Below, in pieces: positions 16,725 to 25,235 of a DNA stretch of 64,000 nucleotides; position 1 is the stretch's first letter; the number at the start of each line of letters is the position of its first letter. Below the pieces are notes generated by a model. It was not told the DNA's origin, searched no databases, and saw only the letters and a program-made list of their open reading frames with translations. The position numbers were made by a program, and so were the translations under genes. This DNA is from JALHFZ01 sp964483085 (lineage in GTDB: Bacteria; Synergistota; Synergistia; Synergistales; Aminobacteriaceae): the NCBI GenBank assembly GCA_964483085.1, contig CAYZZX010000001.1, positions 41,905-105,904 on the forward strand, in the 5' to 3' direction.

Positions 16725-18989
16725 ATGGAAAAAAAGTTTTCAGTCGAAATAGGAGGCCGACCCCTCGAGTTTTCCACCGGAAAACTCGCGAAGCAGGCTG
16801 GCGGTGCGGTGTTGGCCGGTCACGGCGACACACGGATGCTGGTTACAGCCTGCATCACAGATAAACCGAGGGTTGGCATGGATTTCTTTCCCCTGCTGGT
16901 GGACTTCGAAGAGCGGTTTTATTCCGCCGGAAAGATCCCGGGAGGGTTTATCAAACGGGAAGGACGCCCGTCAGAGACAGCAATTCTCAGCGGCCGCATG
17001 GTCGACAGGTCTATCCGTTCACTCTTTGACGAAAGCACACGCCACGATGTTCACGTTGTCGCCACGGTGCTTTCCGTCGACCAGCTCAACCCTCCAAATG
17101 TTCTGGCCATCAATGGAGCGTCCGCAGCCCTTTCGATTTCAGATGTTCCCTGGGGCGGTCCCGTCGGAGCGGTGAGAATCGGATGCGTCGACGGCACCCT
17201 GGTAGTGAACCCCACTGAAGAAGAGATGCTCGACTCCACCCTCGACCTTCTTGTGGCAGGCCATATGGATGGCGTCACCATGGTCGAGTGCGCCTCGAAA
17301 GAAGTTTCAGAGGGGCTCCTTGTGGACGCCCTTGACCTCGCCCACGTCGAGATCAAAAAGATCGTGGCTCTCATCGAAGAGATGGCCCGGTCGGTGGGCA
17401 AGGAGAAGGTCGTTCTTCCCAAACCTGAGACCTTTCCCGAGATACAGAAGTGGATGGAACAGTCCCTCGTCTCAGATTTACGGGATGCCGTCAAAATTCA
17501 TGAAAAGAAATCCCGGGGAGACAGAATTACAGAGATTCGGAAGACGGCAGAAGATCGCTTCCTCTCCGAATTTCCCGAGAGCGGAAATTTCATTTCCTCC
17601 GTTATGGACGAGCTCGTCAAGCAGACCATGCGCTCTCTCATTGTGGACGATCGAGTCCGGGCGGACGGAAGAGCTATGGACGAACTCCGGGCAATATCCT
17701 GCGAAACGGGAGTGATTCCCCGGGTTCATGGTTCCGCACTGTTCACCCGGGGCGAAACTCAGGCCCTCGTCATCACCACGCTCGGCATGATGGGGGTGGA
17801 TGATCAGATTCTCGACGGACTGAAGCAGGACGAGCCTGCAAAACGGTTCATCCTTCACTATAACTTCCCCCCCTTCTCCGTGGGAGAGGTCCGTCCTCTG
17901 CGCGGACCGGGACGGCGCGAGATCGGTCACGGCGCCCTCGGTGAAAGGGCTCTTCGCCCTGTGATCCCCGAGGAGGCTGACTTCCCCTATGTCATGAGGG
18001 TTGTCGCTGATATCCTTGAATCCAACGGCTCCAGCTCACAGGCGTCCATATGCGGCGGAAGCCTCGCCCTGATGAATGCCGGAGTGCCCCTCAAGAAACA
18101 TGTGGCCGGCATCGCCATGGGTCTTATCAAGGAGGGCGACAAAATCGCCATTCTTACGGATATCCAGGGACTCGAGGACCACTTCGGGGATATGGACTTC
18201 AAGGTTGCGGGAACCCGCGACGGCGTCACCGCCCTCCAGATGGACAATAAGGCCGGAGGAATCACCCGGTCGATTCTCGAAGAAGCCCTCGGGCAGGCGA
18301 AGTCGGCCCGTATGGCCATCCTTGAAAAAATGGAAGAGGCCGTTCCCTCTCCGGCTCCTCTTTCGCCCACCGCTCCCAGAATCTACATGATCAACATCGA
18401 TCCGGAAAAGATCCGGGACGTCATCGGCTCCGGCGGAAAAGTCATCCGCGGAATCACGGCGAAGACCGGCGTGAAGATCAACGTGGAGGATACAGGAGAG
18501 ATCTTCGTGGGAGGTCCCTCCCAGGACAAGGTGGACGAAGCCCTCGCAATCATCCGCAGCCTCACGAAGGATCTCGTGGCGGGAGAAGTCTATCACGGCA
18601 CAGTCACGAGGCTCATGAACTTCGGAGCCTTCATCGAATGCCTTCCCGGAAAAGAAGGACTGCTCCATGTCAGCGAGATCAGCACCCATCGGGTTCCCAA
18701 GGTGGATGACATCTTCAAGCCCGGAGATCGGGTGCTCGTCATGGTAAAAGAGATCGACGATATGGGCAGAGTCAACCTGACCCGGCGCCGCATCTTTGAA
18801 AATGAGAGCAGAATAGCCGAAGAGGGCCTTTCCGATGTTCTTCCCGCAGAAAAGGAGCGGGAGGAGAAGATCATCGAACTTGAAGCGGAGGCCAAGGCCA
18901 ATCCTCAGCCTGATAGAGAACGTCCTTCCCATAGCAGCAGGCCCGACCGGGGAGATCGCCGGGGCGGACCCAGACGACCGAGGGACTAA
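16725..18989 (+). CDS. pnp: Polyribonucleotide nucleotidyltransferase (PNPase)
   Basis: 3'-5' phosphorolytic exoribonuclease of the degradosome. 754 residues: two RNase PH-like domains (first about 10-220; second about 310-540, carrying GEVRPLRGPGRREIGHGALGERAL and SSQASICGGSLALM), a KH domain near 553-615 (IDPEKIRDVIGSGGKVI) and an S1 domain at about 620-690. It ends in a short charged Arg/Asp tail. The start is marked by GAGGAGGAACATAG before the ATG. dut follows after 5 bases. Confidence 0.97.
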   Translation: MEKKFSVEIGGRPLEFSTGKLAKQAGGAVLAGHGDTRMLVTACITDKPRVGMDFFPLLVDFEERFYSAGKIPGGFIKREGRPSETAILSGRMVDRSIRSLFDESTRHDVHVVATVLSVDQLNPPNVLAINGASAALSISDVPWGGPVGAVRIGCVDGTLVVNPTEEEMLDSTLDLLVAGHMDGVTMVECASKEVSEGLLVDALDLAHVEIKKIVALIEEMARSVGKEKVVLPKPETFPEIQKWMEQSLVSDLRDAVKIHEKKSRGDRITEIRKTAEDRFLSEFPESGNFISSVMDELVKQTMRSLIVDDRVRADGRAMDELRAISCETGVIPRVHGSALFTRGETQALVITTLGMMGVDDQILDGLKQDEPAKRFILHYNFPPFSVGEVRPLRGPGRREIGHGALGERALRPVIPEEADFPYVMRVVADILESNGSSSQASICGGSLALMNAGVPLKKHVAGIAMGLIKEGDKIAILTDIQGLEDHFGDMDFKVAGTRDGVTALQMDNKAGGITRSILEEALGQAKSARMAILEKMEEAVPSPAPLSPTAPRIYMINIDPEKIRDVIGSGGKVIRGITAKTGVKINVEDTGEIFVGGPSQDKVDEALAIIRSLTKDLVAGEVYHGTVTRLMNFGAFIECLPGKEGLLHVSEISTHRVPKVDDIFKPGDRVLVMVKEIDDMGRVNLTRRRIFENESRIAEEGLSDVLPAEKEREEKIIELEAEAKANPQPDRERPSHSSRPDRGDRRGGPRRPRD

Positions 18990-18994
18990 CTACT

Positions 18995-19438
18995 GTGGCA
19001 GTGAAGGTAAAACTTCTGCGAAAGGGAGAGGCGAAAGCCTTTCCCCTTCCGTATTACAGCACCGAGTTTTCTGCGGGGATCGACCTTCGGGCCGCAGAGG
19101 AGGCAGTCCTCCTTCCCGGAGAGAGGACGGATATATCCACAGGGCTTTACATCGAACTTCCCGAGGGGTATGAAGCCCAGGTGCGCCCCCGCAGCGGCCT
19201 TGCCATGAGAAACGGCATTACCGTGCTCAACTCTCCGGGGACCATCGACAGCGACTATCGGGGGGAGATCAGAGTGCTCCTCGTGAATCTCGGTACCGAG
19301 GCGTTCTCAGTGCTGCCCGGCGACCGGATCGCCCAGATGGTTGTGGCCCCCGTCACCCGCATCTCGTGGGTTGAAGAGGAGGCTCTTGCCCCGTCCGCCC
19401 GCGGAGACGGAGGGTTCGGCAGCACGGGAACGGATTGA
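18995..19438 (+). CDS. dut: dUTP diphosphatase (trimeric dUTPase)
   Basis: Hydrolyses dUTP to dUMP, supplying the ThyX reaction and keeping uracil out of DNA. 147 residues with all five motifs: AGIDLRAA, RPRSGLAM, GTIDSDYRGEI, RIAQMVV and a C-terminal GGFGSTG. GTG start directly after pnp. The stop codon overlaps the -35 element of the thrS promoter. Confidence 0.96.
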   Translation: MAVKVKLLRKGEAKAFPLPYYSTEFSAGIDLRAAEEAVLLPGERTDISTGLYIELPEGYEAQVRPRSGLAMRNGITVLNSPGTIDSDYRGEIRVLLVNLGTEAFSVLPGDRIAQMVVAPVTRISWVEEEALAPSARGDGGFGSTGTD

Positions 19439-19463
19439 CAGTTTTTTGAATTTGGAGTATAAG
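19435..19463 (+). promoter_or_regulatory. thrS promoter
   Basis: Consensus TTGACA (19435-19440) overlapping the dut stop, 17-base spacer, TATAAG (19458-19463). Start predicted near 19470, directly before the T-box stem I. Confidence 0.85.
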
Positions 19464-19738
19464 ACTAGCCAGAAGATGACTTTCGCGATGACAGGGAGAG
19501 TAAAGAGCGAACCAACCGCCCAGAGAGGGAAATTCGAGGCTGAGAGATTTCCTGCGGGGTTCCCTTGAAGACCGCCCTTGAGCGGGCACCGAAAAGCCCA
19601 TAGTGGACAAGGTGCCGGGGTTCCGCCCCTGACAGCGGAAACGAGCGCCGCCATCAGTGAGAGGGCGGAACTGGAGTGGAACCACGGCACGCCCACGTCG
19701 CCTCCAATTATGGAGATGTCGTGGGCTTTTGATTTTTT
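19464..19738 (+). ncRNA. T-box riboswitch (tRNA-Thr sensing) upstream of thrS
   Basis: Class I T-box leader. Stem I can be drawn with GAACC (19509-19513) paired to GGTTC (19558-19562) and CCGC paired to GCGG. The loop below has AGTA (19499-19502) on the 5' side and, on the 3' side, a candidate specifier ACC (19571-19573) followed by a purine, decoded by tRNA-Thr. The T-box element TGGAACCACGG starts at 19677. The terminator stem GCCCACG...CGTGGGC (19691-19726) ends in TTTTGATTTTTT. Uncharged tRNA-Thr should stabilise the antiterminator and switch thrS on. Confidence 0.93.
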
Positions 19739-19755
19739 ATAAGGAGGAAAAGACA

Positions 19756-21666
19756 ATGGCGCACCTGATGGGACCTGAAGGCAAGGAAATACAGATCGAA
19801 TCCGGCACGGTACGGGACGGTCTTGAGAAACTGGGAGTTCGTAAGGGAGCGGTAGCTGGACTGCTGAACGGGGAGGCCGTCGATTTTTCAAGAAGAGTGG
19901 AGGAGGACGGTACTCTCCTTCCAATCCTTCCCGATTCAGAGGAGGGGCTGGAAATCCTTCGGCATTCTGCAGCCCATCTCATGGCTCAGGCGGTATCGAA
20001 CCTCTACCCCGGAACGAGATACGGCGTGGGACCTGCGATCAAGGACGGATTTTACTACGATATGGAAGTTCCCGGAGGGATCACCGAAGAAGATCTTCCG
20101 AAGATAGAGCTCGAGATGCGCCGGATTGCGAAGCGGGCCCTTCCCGTGGAGCGCCGGGAGATGAGCCGGGAAGAGGCTCTCGAATGGTTCCGGGAAAAGG
20201 ATGACCCCTACAAGATGGAAATCATCTCTGAACTTGAGGATGACCGGGTCACTCTGTATTTCCAGGGGGACTACGCCGACCTCTGCCGGGGGCCCCATGT
20301 TGCCGATACCTCTAAAATACAGCACTTCAAACTCCTCTCTCTGGCCGGAGCCTACTGGCGGGGAGACGAGAAAAACATCATGCTGACCAGAATATATGGA
20401 ACCGCTTTCCCCGATAAAGAGGCCCTCGAACTCTACATCAAGAGAATGGAGGAGGCGAAGAGCCGGGATCACCGCCGCCTAGGACGGGAACTTGACCTCT
20501 TCAGCATCCAGAGCGAAGGGCCGGGATTTCCCTTTTTCCACCCCAAGGGGATGGTCATCATGAACGCTCTGACGGATTTCTGGAGAAAAGAGCACGTGAA
20601 AAGGGGGTACTGCGAAATCCGCACCCCCCTCATCCTCGACCGGGATCTCTGGATCCGCTCCGGCCACTGGGATCACTACCGGGACAACATGTACTTCACC
20701 GAGATCGACGAGCAGCCCTTTGCCATCAAGCCCATGAACTGCCCCGGAGGTATGATGGTCTACAAGAGCCAGATCCACAGCTACCGTGATCTTCCTCTCC
20801 GAATGGCCGAACTCGGCGTCGTTCACCGTCACGAGAGAAGCGGCGTCCTCCACGGCCTCATGAGGGTCCGGTGCTTCACCCAGGATGATGCCCATCTCTA
20901 CTGCACCCCTGACCAGGTGCGGGATGAGATCATCGGCATAATGGATCTGTGCCAGTATATCTATCGGGATGTCTTCGGCTTCAAATACACCATGGAGCTG
21001 TCGACCAGGCCGGAGAACTGCATGGGATCAGAGAAGCAGTGGTCCGTGGCGGAAAATGCGCTGAAAGAAGCTCTTGAGAAGACCGGGGCGGAATACCGGC
21101 TGAACCCGGGAGACGGAGCCTTTTACGGACCGAAGATCGACTTCCATCTTGAGGACTCCATCGGAAGAACCTGGCAGTGCGGAACGATCCAGCTCGATTT
21201 CCAGATGCCTGAGAAATTTGACCTGACCTACATCGGCCCAGATGGAAAGGAACACCGTCCCGTCATGCTCCACCGGACGATCCTCGGAAGTTTAGAACGC
21301 TTTTTCGGAATCCTCGTCGAGAACTTCGCCGGGGCCTTCCCCTGGTGGATCGCACCCGTTCAGGCTCGGGTCCTTCCCGTTGCGGCGGAGTACGCAGAAT
21401 ACGGAAAAACCGTCGTTGAGAAGCTCAAATGCCGGGGAGTCCGGGTGGAGATCGACGAACGGGATGAGAAGCTCGGCAAGAAGATCCGCGACGCCCAGAC
21501 CCAGAAAATCCCCTACATGATCGTCGTGGGGGAAAAGGAGAGGGATTCTGAAACTGTGGCCCCGAGAGAGAGAAGCAAAGGAGATCTCGGATCCATGTCC
21601 ATGGAGGAGTTCCTCAAGGTGCTGGAGGGGGAGTTCAACCCTCTGAAGGATGACACTCTCTGCTGA
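19756..21666 (+). CDS. thrS: Threonyl-tRNA synthetase
   Basis: 636 residues in the usual order: TGS domain (about 1-62), N2 editing domain with HSAAHLMAQA and DLCRGPHV zinc-like motifs (about 75-215), class II catalytic core with the zinc site (NCPGGM...RHERSG...HLY) and a C-terminal anticodon domain. I take ATG 19756, with AGGAGG 8-13 bases upstream and MAHLMGPEGK matching the family; the in-frame start in the T-box region is rejected. Confidence 0.97.
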   Translation: MAHLMGPEGKEIQIESGTVRDGLEKLGVRKGAVAGLLNGEAVDFSRRVEEDGTLLPILPDSEEGLEILRHSAAHLMAQAVSNLYPGTRYGVGPAIKDGFYYDMEVPGGITEEDLPKIELEMRRIAKRALPVERREMSREEALEWFREKDDPYKMEIISELEDDRVTLYFQGDYADLCRGPHVADTSKIQHFKLLSLAGAYWRGDEKNIMLTRIYGTAFPDKEALELYIKRMEEAKSRDHRRLGRELDLFSIQSEGPGFPFFHPKGMVIMNALTDFWRKEHVKRGYCEIRTPLILDRDLWIRSGHWDHYRDNMYFTEIDEQPFAIKPMNCPGGMMVYKSQIHSYRDLPLRMAELGVVHRHERSGVLHGLMRVRCFTQDDAHLYCTPDQVRDEIIGIMDLCQYIYRDVFGFKYTMELSTRPENCMGSEKQWSVAENALKEALEKTGAEYRLNPGDGAFYGPKIDFHLEDSIGRTWQCGTIQLDFQMPEKFDLTYIGPDGKEHRPVMLHRTILGSLERFFGILVENFAGAFPWWIAPVQARVLPVAAEYAEYGKTVVEKLKCRGVRVEIDERDEKLGKKIRDAQTQKIPYMIVVGEKERDSETVAPRERSKGDLGSMSMEEFLKVLEGEFNPLKDDTLC

Positions 21667-21675
21667 GGGGAAAAT

Positions 21676-21704
21676 TTGCATTTTTTGCCCGGGTGTGGTA
21701 TATT
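21676..21704 (+). promoter_or_regulatory. infC operon promoter
   Basis: TTGCAT (21676-21681), 17-base spacer, TATATT (21699-21704), starting 9 bases after the thrS stop. It gives a leader of about 135 bases. Confidence 0.75.
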
Positions 21705-21787
21705 TTCCCGGCGAAGCAGAGGGGCCACCCTCTCACCCAGTGACGCAGTCAGTCACGCGGTTTTCGAGACACTCTGAAGCATTTTGG

Positions 21788-21822
21788 AGGGGCTGGTGGC
21801 TTCATCACCGGTCCCTTTTTTT
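21788..21822 (+). terminator. Attenuator in the infC-rpmI-rplT leader
   Basis: An 11-bp stem (21788-21798 with 21806-21816, two G-T wobbles), loop GCTTCAT, then seven Ts (21816-21822). It ends 12 bases before the infC ribosome site, so it must be bypassed for expression. In Bacillus the same operon is attenuated by L20 binding to the leader; the position here suggests the same logic. Confidence 0.8.
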
Positions 21823-21848
21823 CATACTTTATCTGGAGGTGAAAAGCT

Positions 21849-22514
21849 ATAGTAGCACGAAAAGAAGATGGAGATCCGAGAGTTAACCGGGAAATAAGCG
21901 CGAGGGAAGTTCTTGTCATCGATGAAAACGGAGTCAAACTCGGCGTTATTCCTACAATTGAGGGAATACGCCTCGCGGAAGACCGGCAGCTTGACCTTGT
22001 GGAAGTTGCACCTCTCGCAAAACCCCCGGTATGCAGAATTCTCGATTACGGAAAATACCGCTACGAGCTGCAGAAAAAAGAAAAGGACGCCCGAAAAAAG
22101 CAGAAGGTTCAGACCCTGAAAGAGATGAAAATGCGCCCCAAGATTGACGAGCATGATTATAATTTCAAGGTCAAGGCCGTAAAAAACTTTCTTGACGCAG
22201 GACACCGTGTGAAAGTTTCTGTGTTTTTCAGAGGCCGCGAGATGTCCTTTCTCGGCAAGGGCGAAGAAGTTCTTGCCCGGGTCATCCGGGATACGGAAGG
22301 CCTCGGAAAGAGCGAGGGAAGACCCCGGATGGAGGGGCGCTACATGAGAATCATGCTGACTCCTCTTCCTCCCGGACAGGGCAAGATCTCTCTGAAGGCG
22401 GCGAAACCCGCTCAGGCTAATGGAGAGAAAAAACCCGCCGCAACGAAGAACGATCAAGCAGCGAAAACACCTGAAGCAGCTGTTGCTCAGCCTGCCGAGG
22501 GAACAGAGAAATAG
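21849..22514 (+). CDS. infC: Translation initiation factor IF-3, AUA start codon
   Basis: 221 residues: (I)VARKEDGDPRVNREISAREVLVIDENGVKLG, then EVAPLAKPPVCRILDYGKY...KKQKVQTLKEMKMRPKIDEHDYNFKVK, the IF3 N and C domains with the linker between. The frame has no ATG, GTG or TTG before 21999, which would remove a third of the N-domain. ATA at 21849 lies 7 bases after a GGAGGTG site and matches the family N-terminus. Rare start codons in infC are known and allow IF3 to limit its own translation. The C-terminal tail of about 35 residues is Ala/Lys/Glu-rich and extends beyond usual IF3. Confidence 0.93.
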   Translation: MVARKEDGDPRVNREISAREVLVIDENGVKLGVIPTIEGIRLAEDRQLDLVEVAPLAKPPVCRILDYGKYRYELQKKEKDARKKQKVQTLKEMKMRPKIDEHDYNFKVKAVKNFLDAGHRVKVSVFFRGREMSFLGKGEEVLARVIRDTEGLGKSEGRPRMEGRYMRIMLTPLPPGQGKISLKAAKPAQANGEKKPAATKNDQAAKTPEAAVAQPAEGTEK

Positions 22515-22547
22515 AATCCGCACGAGTGTTTTATTGAAGGCTTGAAC

Positions 22548-22571
22548 GCCTGCCGCCAGCGGCGGGCTTTA
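22548..22571 (+). terminator. Hairpin between infC and rpmI
   Basis: GCCTGCC...GGCGGGC (22548-22554 with 22561-22567) plus a G-C pair around the loop CCAG, followed by TTTATTA. A weak terminator or a processing hairpin that could set infC to rpmI-rplT ratios. Confidence 0.5.
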
Positions 22572-22609
22572 TTATGACACGTTATCCGGGGAAGGAGGAA
22601 CAGACAATT

Positions 22610-22807
22610 ATGCCGAAGATTAAATCCCATTCAGGAGCAAAGAAGCGGTTCACCTACACGGGAACGGGAAAACTCTCCTATCGTCGAGCGGGCAGAGGAC
22701 ACCTTCTCACCCACAAGAGCCCTTCCCGGCTCAAGAGACTCCGCAAGTCGGGGTATGTGGACGATACGCAGATGGACAGCATGAAAAAACTTCTTCCCTA
22801 CAAGTGA
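22610..22807 (+). CDS. rpmI: Large ribosomal subunit protein bL35
   Basis: 65 residues, MPKIKSHSGAKKRFTYTGTG..., with the L35 pattern KRAGRGHLLTHKS-like and the C-terminal LLPYK. I use ATG 22610 (family start, GGAAGGAGGAACAGACAATT before it) rather than an in-frame ATG 36 bases upstream. Confidence 0.97.
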   Translation: MPKIKSHSGAKKRFTYTGTGKLSYRRAGRGHLLTHKSPSRLKRLRKSGYVDDTQMDSMKKLLPYK

Positions 22808-22842
22808 AGAAGTAGTTAACTAAACGAAAGAGGTGACTTGCG

Positions 22843-23202
22843 ATGCCCCGCGTCAAAGGTGGTAGCGCTAGCGATAAAAAAAGAAAAAAACTCTTTTCCA
22901 TAACCAAAGGGTACTGGGGAAGAAAGAAAAATGTCTACCGCAGGGCAAAAGAGGCCTATCTTGCCTCCCTCTCCCGGGCCTATACTGACCGCAAGCGGAA
23001 GAAGCGGGATTTCCGGCGTCTCTGGATCACCCGTATCAACGCCGCTTCCAGATCCCAGGGGCTCTCCTACAGCGTGCTGATGAATGGGCTCAAGAAAGCG
23101 GGCATCTGTATCAACCGGAAGATGCTCTCTGAACTCGCCATTCACGACATGCCTGCCTTCGTCCAGCTTGCCGATCAGGCCAGAGGCGCCCTCGGCAGGT
23201 AG
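22843..23202 (+). CDS. rplT: Large ribosomal subunit protein bL20
   Basis: 119 residues; MPRVKGG...KKLFSITKGYWGRKKNVYRRAKEA and WITRINAASR are L20 signatures. As well as its structural role it is the known repressor of this operon in other bacteria, probably through the leader at 21705-21848. AAAGAGGTGACTTGCG precedes the ATG. Confidence 0.97.
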   Translation: MPRVKGGSASDKKRKKLFSITKGYWGRKKNVYRRAKEAYLASLSRAYTDRKRKKRDFRRLWITRINAASRSQGLSYSVLMNGLKKAGICINRKMLSELAIHDMPAFVQLADQARGALGR

Positions 23203-23219
23203 GTGCCGGACCTGCCTTT
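23194..23219 (+). terminator. Hairpin at the rplT stop
   Basis: GGCAGGT (23194-23200) with ACCTGCC (23210-23216), then TTT. It overlaps the rplT stop and lies just ahead of the ktrB TTG, so it may end or attenuate transcription into ktrBA. Confidence 0.45.
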
Positions 23220-23222
23220 CAG

Positions 23223-24542
23223 TTGAAGACCTACAGTTCTCTCAAAATAGAAAAAACGATCATACTGGGGTTCCTGTTGCTCATCGCGGCGGGAACCCTG
23301 CTTCTATGGGCCTTCAACTCCCGTTCTCCCGTTCCGTTGAACCTCCTTGACGCCCTCTTCACGAGCACATCGGCCGTATGCGTCACCGGGCTCATCGTCG
23401 TCGATACGGGGAAAGACCTGACCCTCGCCTCCCAGTGGGTGGTCCTGCTGCTTATTCAGCTCGGAGGCCTTGGCGTGATGACTGCGGCGACCACGACCAT
23501 GATCCTTCTCGGCCACCGGATCAAGATCCGCGAGCGAATTCTCTTCACCGGCGGCCTCGGAATCGATACCCCATCAGGGGCCGTCAAGCTGATATTCCGC
23601 ATTCTCTTCATCACGCTGATCATCGAGGGTGCAGCGGTGATCCCTCTCTTCGTCGTCCTCAGTCGTTCGATGGACATCCCTGCAGCTCTCTTTCACGGAC
23701 TTTTCCATTCGATCAGCGCCTTCTGCAACGCCGGTTTTTCAACCCTTCCTGGAGGCTTGGAGGGGTATGCACATCAGTATATACTTCCGGGAACCATCAT
23801 GACCCTCATAGTCATCGGCGGCCTGGGGTTTCTCGTCATCGGCGAACTCTGGTTTCACCTGACCGAGAGAACCCGCCTCTCCCCCCATGCCGTTCTCGTC
23901 CTCCAGGTCACTTCTATTCTCATCGTTACCGGCACGCTCCTTTTGTTCCTCTCCGACAGAACCGTCGGGTTTTCTCTCCTCTCTCTTCCTCTGAAACTCT
24001 GGAACGCCCTCTTTCAAAGCGTCACCGCCCGTACAGCGGGCTTCAATACGATTCCTCTCGGAGCGATCTCCTCCCTCGGCATCTTCCTTCTTTCAATTCT
24101 CATGATCATCGGGGCCTCGCCCGGCTCCACCGGTGGAGGCGTCAAAACCACCACCGCGGGGGTCCTGTTCTTCTCCTCTCTCTCGGAAATTCAGGGAAGG
24201 CGAGCGGTCTACCGCAACCGGACCATAGCGGACGAGAACATCCGCCGGGCCCTTGCCATTTCCTTCCTGTATCTCTTGACCACTCTGGCGGGGGTAATCC
24301 TTCTCTCTCTCTTTGAGGAGCTCCCCTTCAAAGCCCTTCTCTTCGAGGCCATATCCGCCATGGGGACAGTGGGGCTCTCCCTCGGGATCACATCATCTCT
24401 TTCCGCTCCGGGAAAACTTGTGATTATCCTGTTGATGTTCTGGGGAAGGGTTGGTATCCTTACATTCATATTCGGCATGGTCTCCCGGGATCGCACGATT
24501 TCAAAAATATCCTACGCCGAGACCAATATTCCCGTAGGATAA
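23223..24542 (+). CDS. ktrB: Potassium uptake channel subunit KtrB (TrkH family)
   Basis: K+ (Na+-coupled) translocating subunit, 439 residues, with eight or more helices arranged as four membrane-pore-membrane repeats. The four selectivity-filter regions are seen in TSAVCVTGL, SAFCNAGF, ARTAGFNT and SAMGTVGLS. The TTG start has no close Shine-Dalgarno; a TAGGTG lies 18 bases upstream within the hairpin. ktrA follows after 12 bases, forming a KtrAB pair. Confidence 0.92.
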   Translation: MKTYSSLKIEKTIILGFLLLIAAGTLLLWAFNSRSPVPLNLLDALFTSTSAVCVTGLIVVDTGKDLTLASQWVVLLLIQLGGLGVMTAATTTMILLGHRIKIRERILFTGGLGIDTPSGAVKLIFRILFITLIIEGAAVIPLFVVLSRSMDIPAALFHGLFHSISAFCNAGFSTLPGGLEGYAHQYILPGTIMTLIVIGGLGFLVIGELWFHLTERTRLSPHAVLVLQVTSILIVTGTLLLFLSDRTVGFSLLSLPLKLWNALFQSVTARTAGFNTIPLGAISSLGIFLLSILMIIGASPGSTGGGVKTTTAGVLFFSSLSEIQGRRAVYRNRTIADENIRRALAISFLYLLTTLAGVILLSLFEELPFKALLFEAISAMGTVGLSLGITSSLSAPGKLVIILLMFWGRVGILTFIFGMVSRDRTISKISYAETNIPVG

Positions 24543-24554
24543 GGAAGGGAAGAC

Positions 24555-25235
24555 ATGGAAAAAAAACAGACAGTCCTCGTCGTCGGCCTTGGACGATTCG
24601 GCTTCTCCCTCTGCGAGAAGCTCTCCGAGCTGGGGCAGTATGTTATGGCCGTGGACAGCCGGAAGGACAGGGTAGAAGCGGTTGCCTCTCTGGTCGATTT
24701 CTCAGCGCAGCTGAACGCCACAGAAGAAGAGCTCCTCACCCGGATCGGAGCGAAGGAGGCCGATGTGGCCGTCGTCGCCATCGGCGAAGATATCGAGTCG
24801 AGCATCCTCTCCACGGCAATTCTGCGGGGAATGGGCATCCCTACGGTCATAGCACGGGCCCAGACGAATCTTCACGCCCGGGTTCTCGCACGAGTGGGGG
24901 TCGACAAGGTCATCTTTCCCGAGCGGGACATGGGCAGGCGGCTGGCGGAATCCATCGTGAACCCCTGGACCGCCGACTTCACATCCATGTCGGGGCGGGA
25001 TTTTCTCGTGGGAGAGGTGGCCGTGCTGCCGAGCATGATCGGCAAGACCCTCATGGAAGCTGATTTTCAAAAGACGTATAATGGAGTGGTTCTTCTCTTC
25101 GACCGGAAGGGCAAGCGCTTTCTTCCCCGGTACGATACGATAATGGAAGAAGGGGATAAGATCCTTCTGGCCGGATCTGAGGAGAACATCAAAAAACTTA
25201 TGGAAAAGAAAGATGAGGAGGAAAACGGCAAGTGA
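24555..25235 (+). CDS. ktrA: Potassium channel regulatory subunit KtrA (RCK_N and RCK_C)
   Basis: 226-residue cytosolic gating ring subunit. An N-terminal Rossmann RCK_N domain (VLVVGLGRFGFSLCEKL, then DSRKDRVE) binds ATP/ADP; the C-terminal RCK_C domain (about 140-215) is the c-di-AMP binding site in Firmicute homologues. It pairs with ktrB. The stop overlaps the pheS GTG start. cdaA at 57594 could supply the regulator c-di-AMP (inference). Confidence 0.93.
   Translation: MEKKQTVLVVGLGRFGFSLCEKLSELGQYVMAVDSRKDRVEAVASLVDFSAQLNATEEELLTRIGAKEADVAVVAIGEDIESSILSTAILRGMGIPTVIARAQTNLHARVLARVGVDKVIFPERDMGRRLAESIVNPWTADFTSMSGRDFLVGEVAVLPSMIGKTLMEADFQKTYNGVVLLFDRKGKRFLPRYDTIMEEGDKILLAGSEENIKKLMEKKDEEENGK

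Noticed and set aside
19127..19136. TATATCCACA inside dut as a DnaA box
   Set aside because: Single imperfect match inside a coding region, without a cluster or AT-rich unwinding region.
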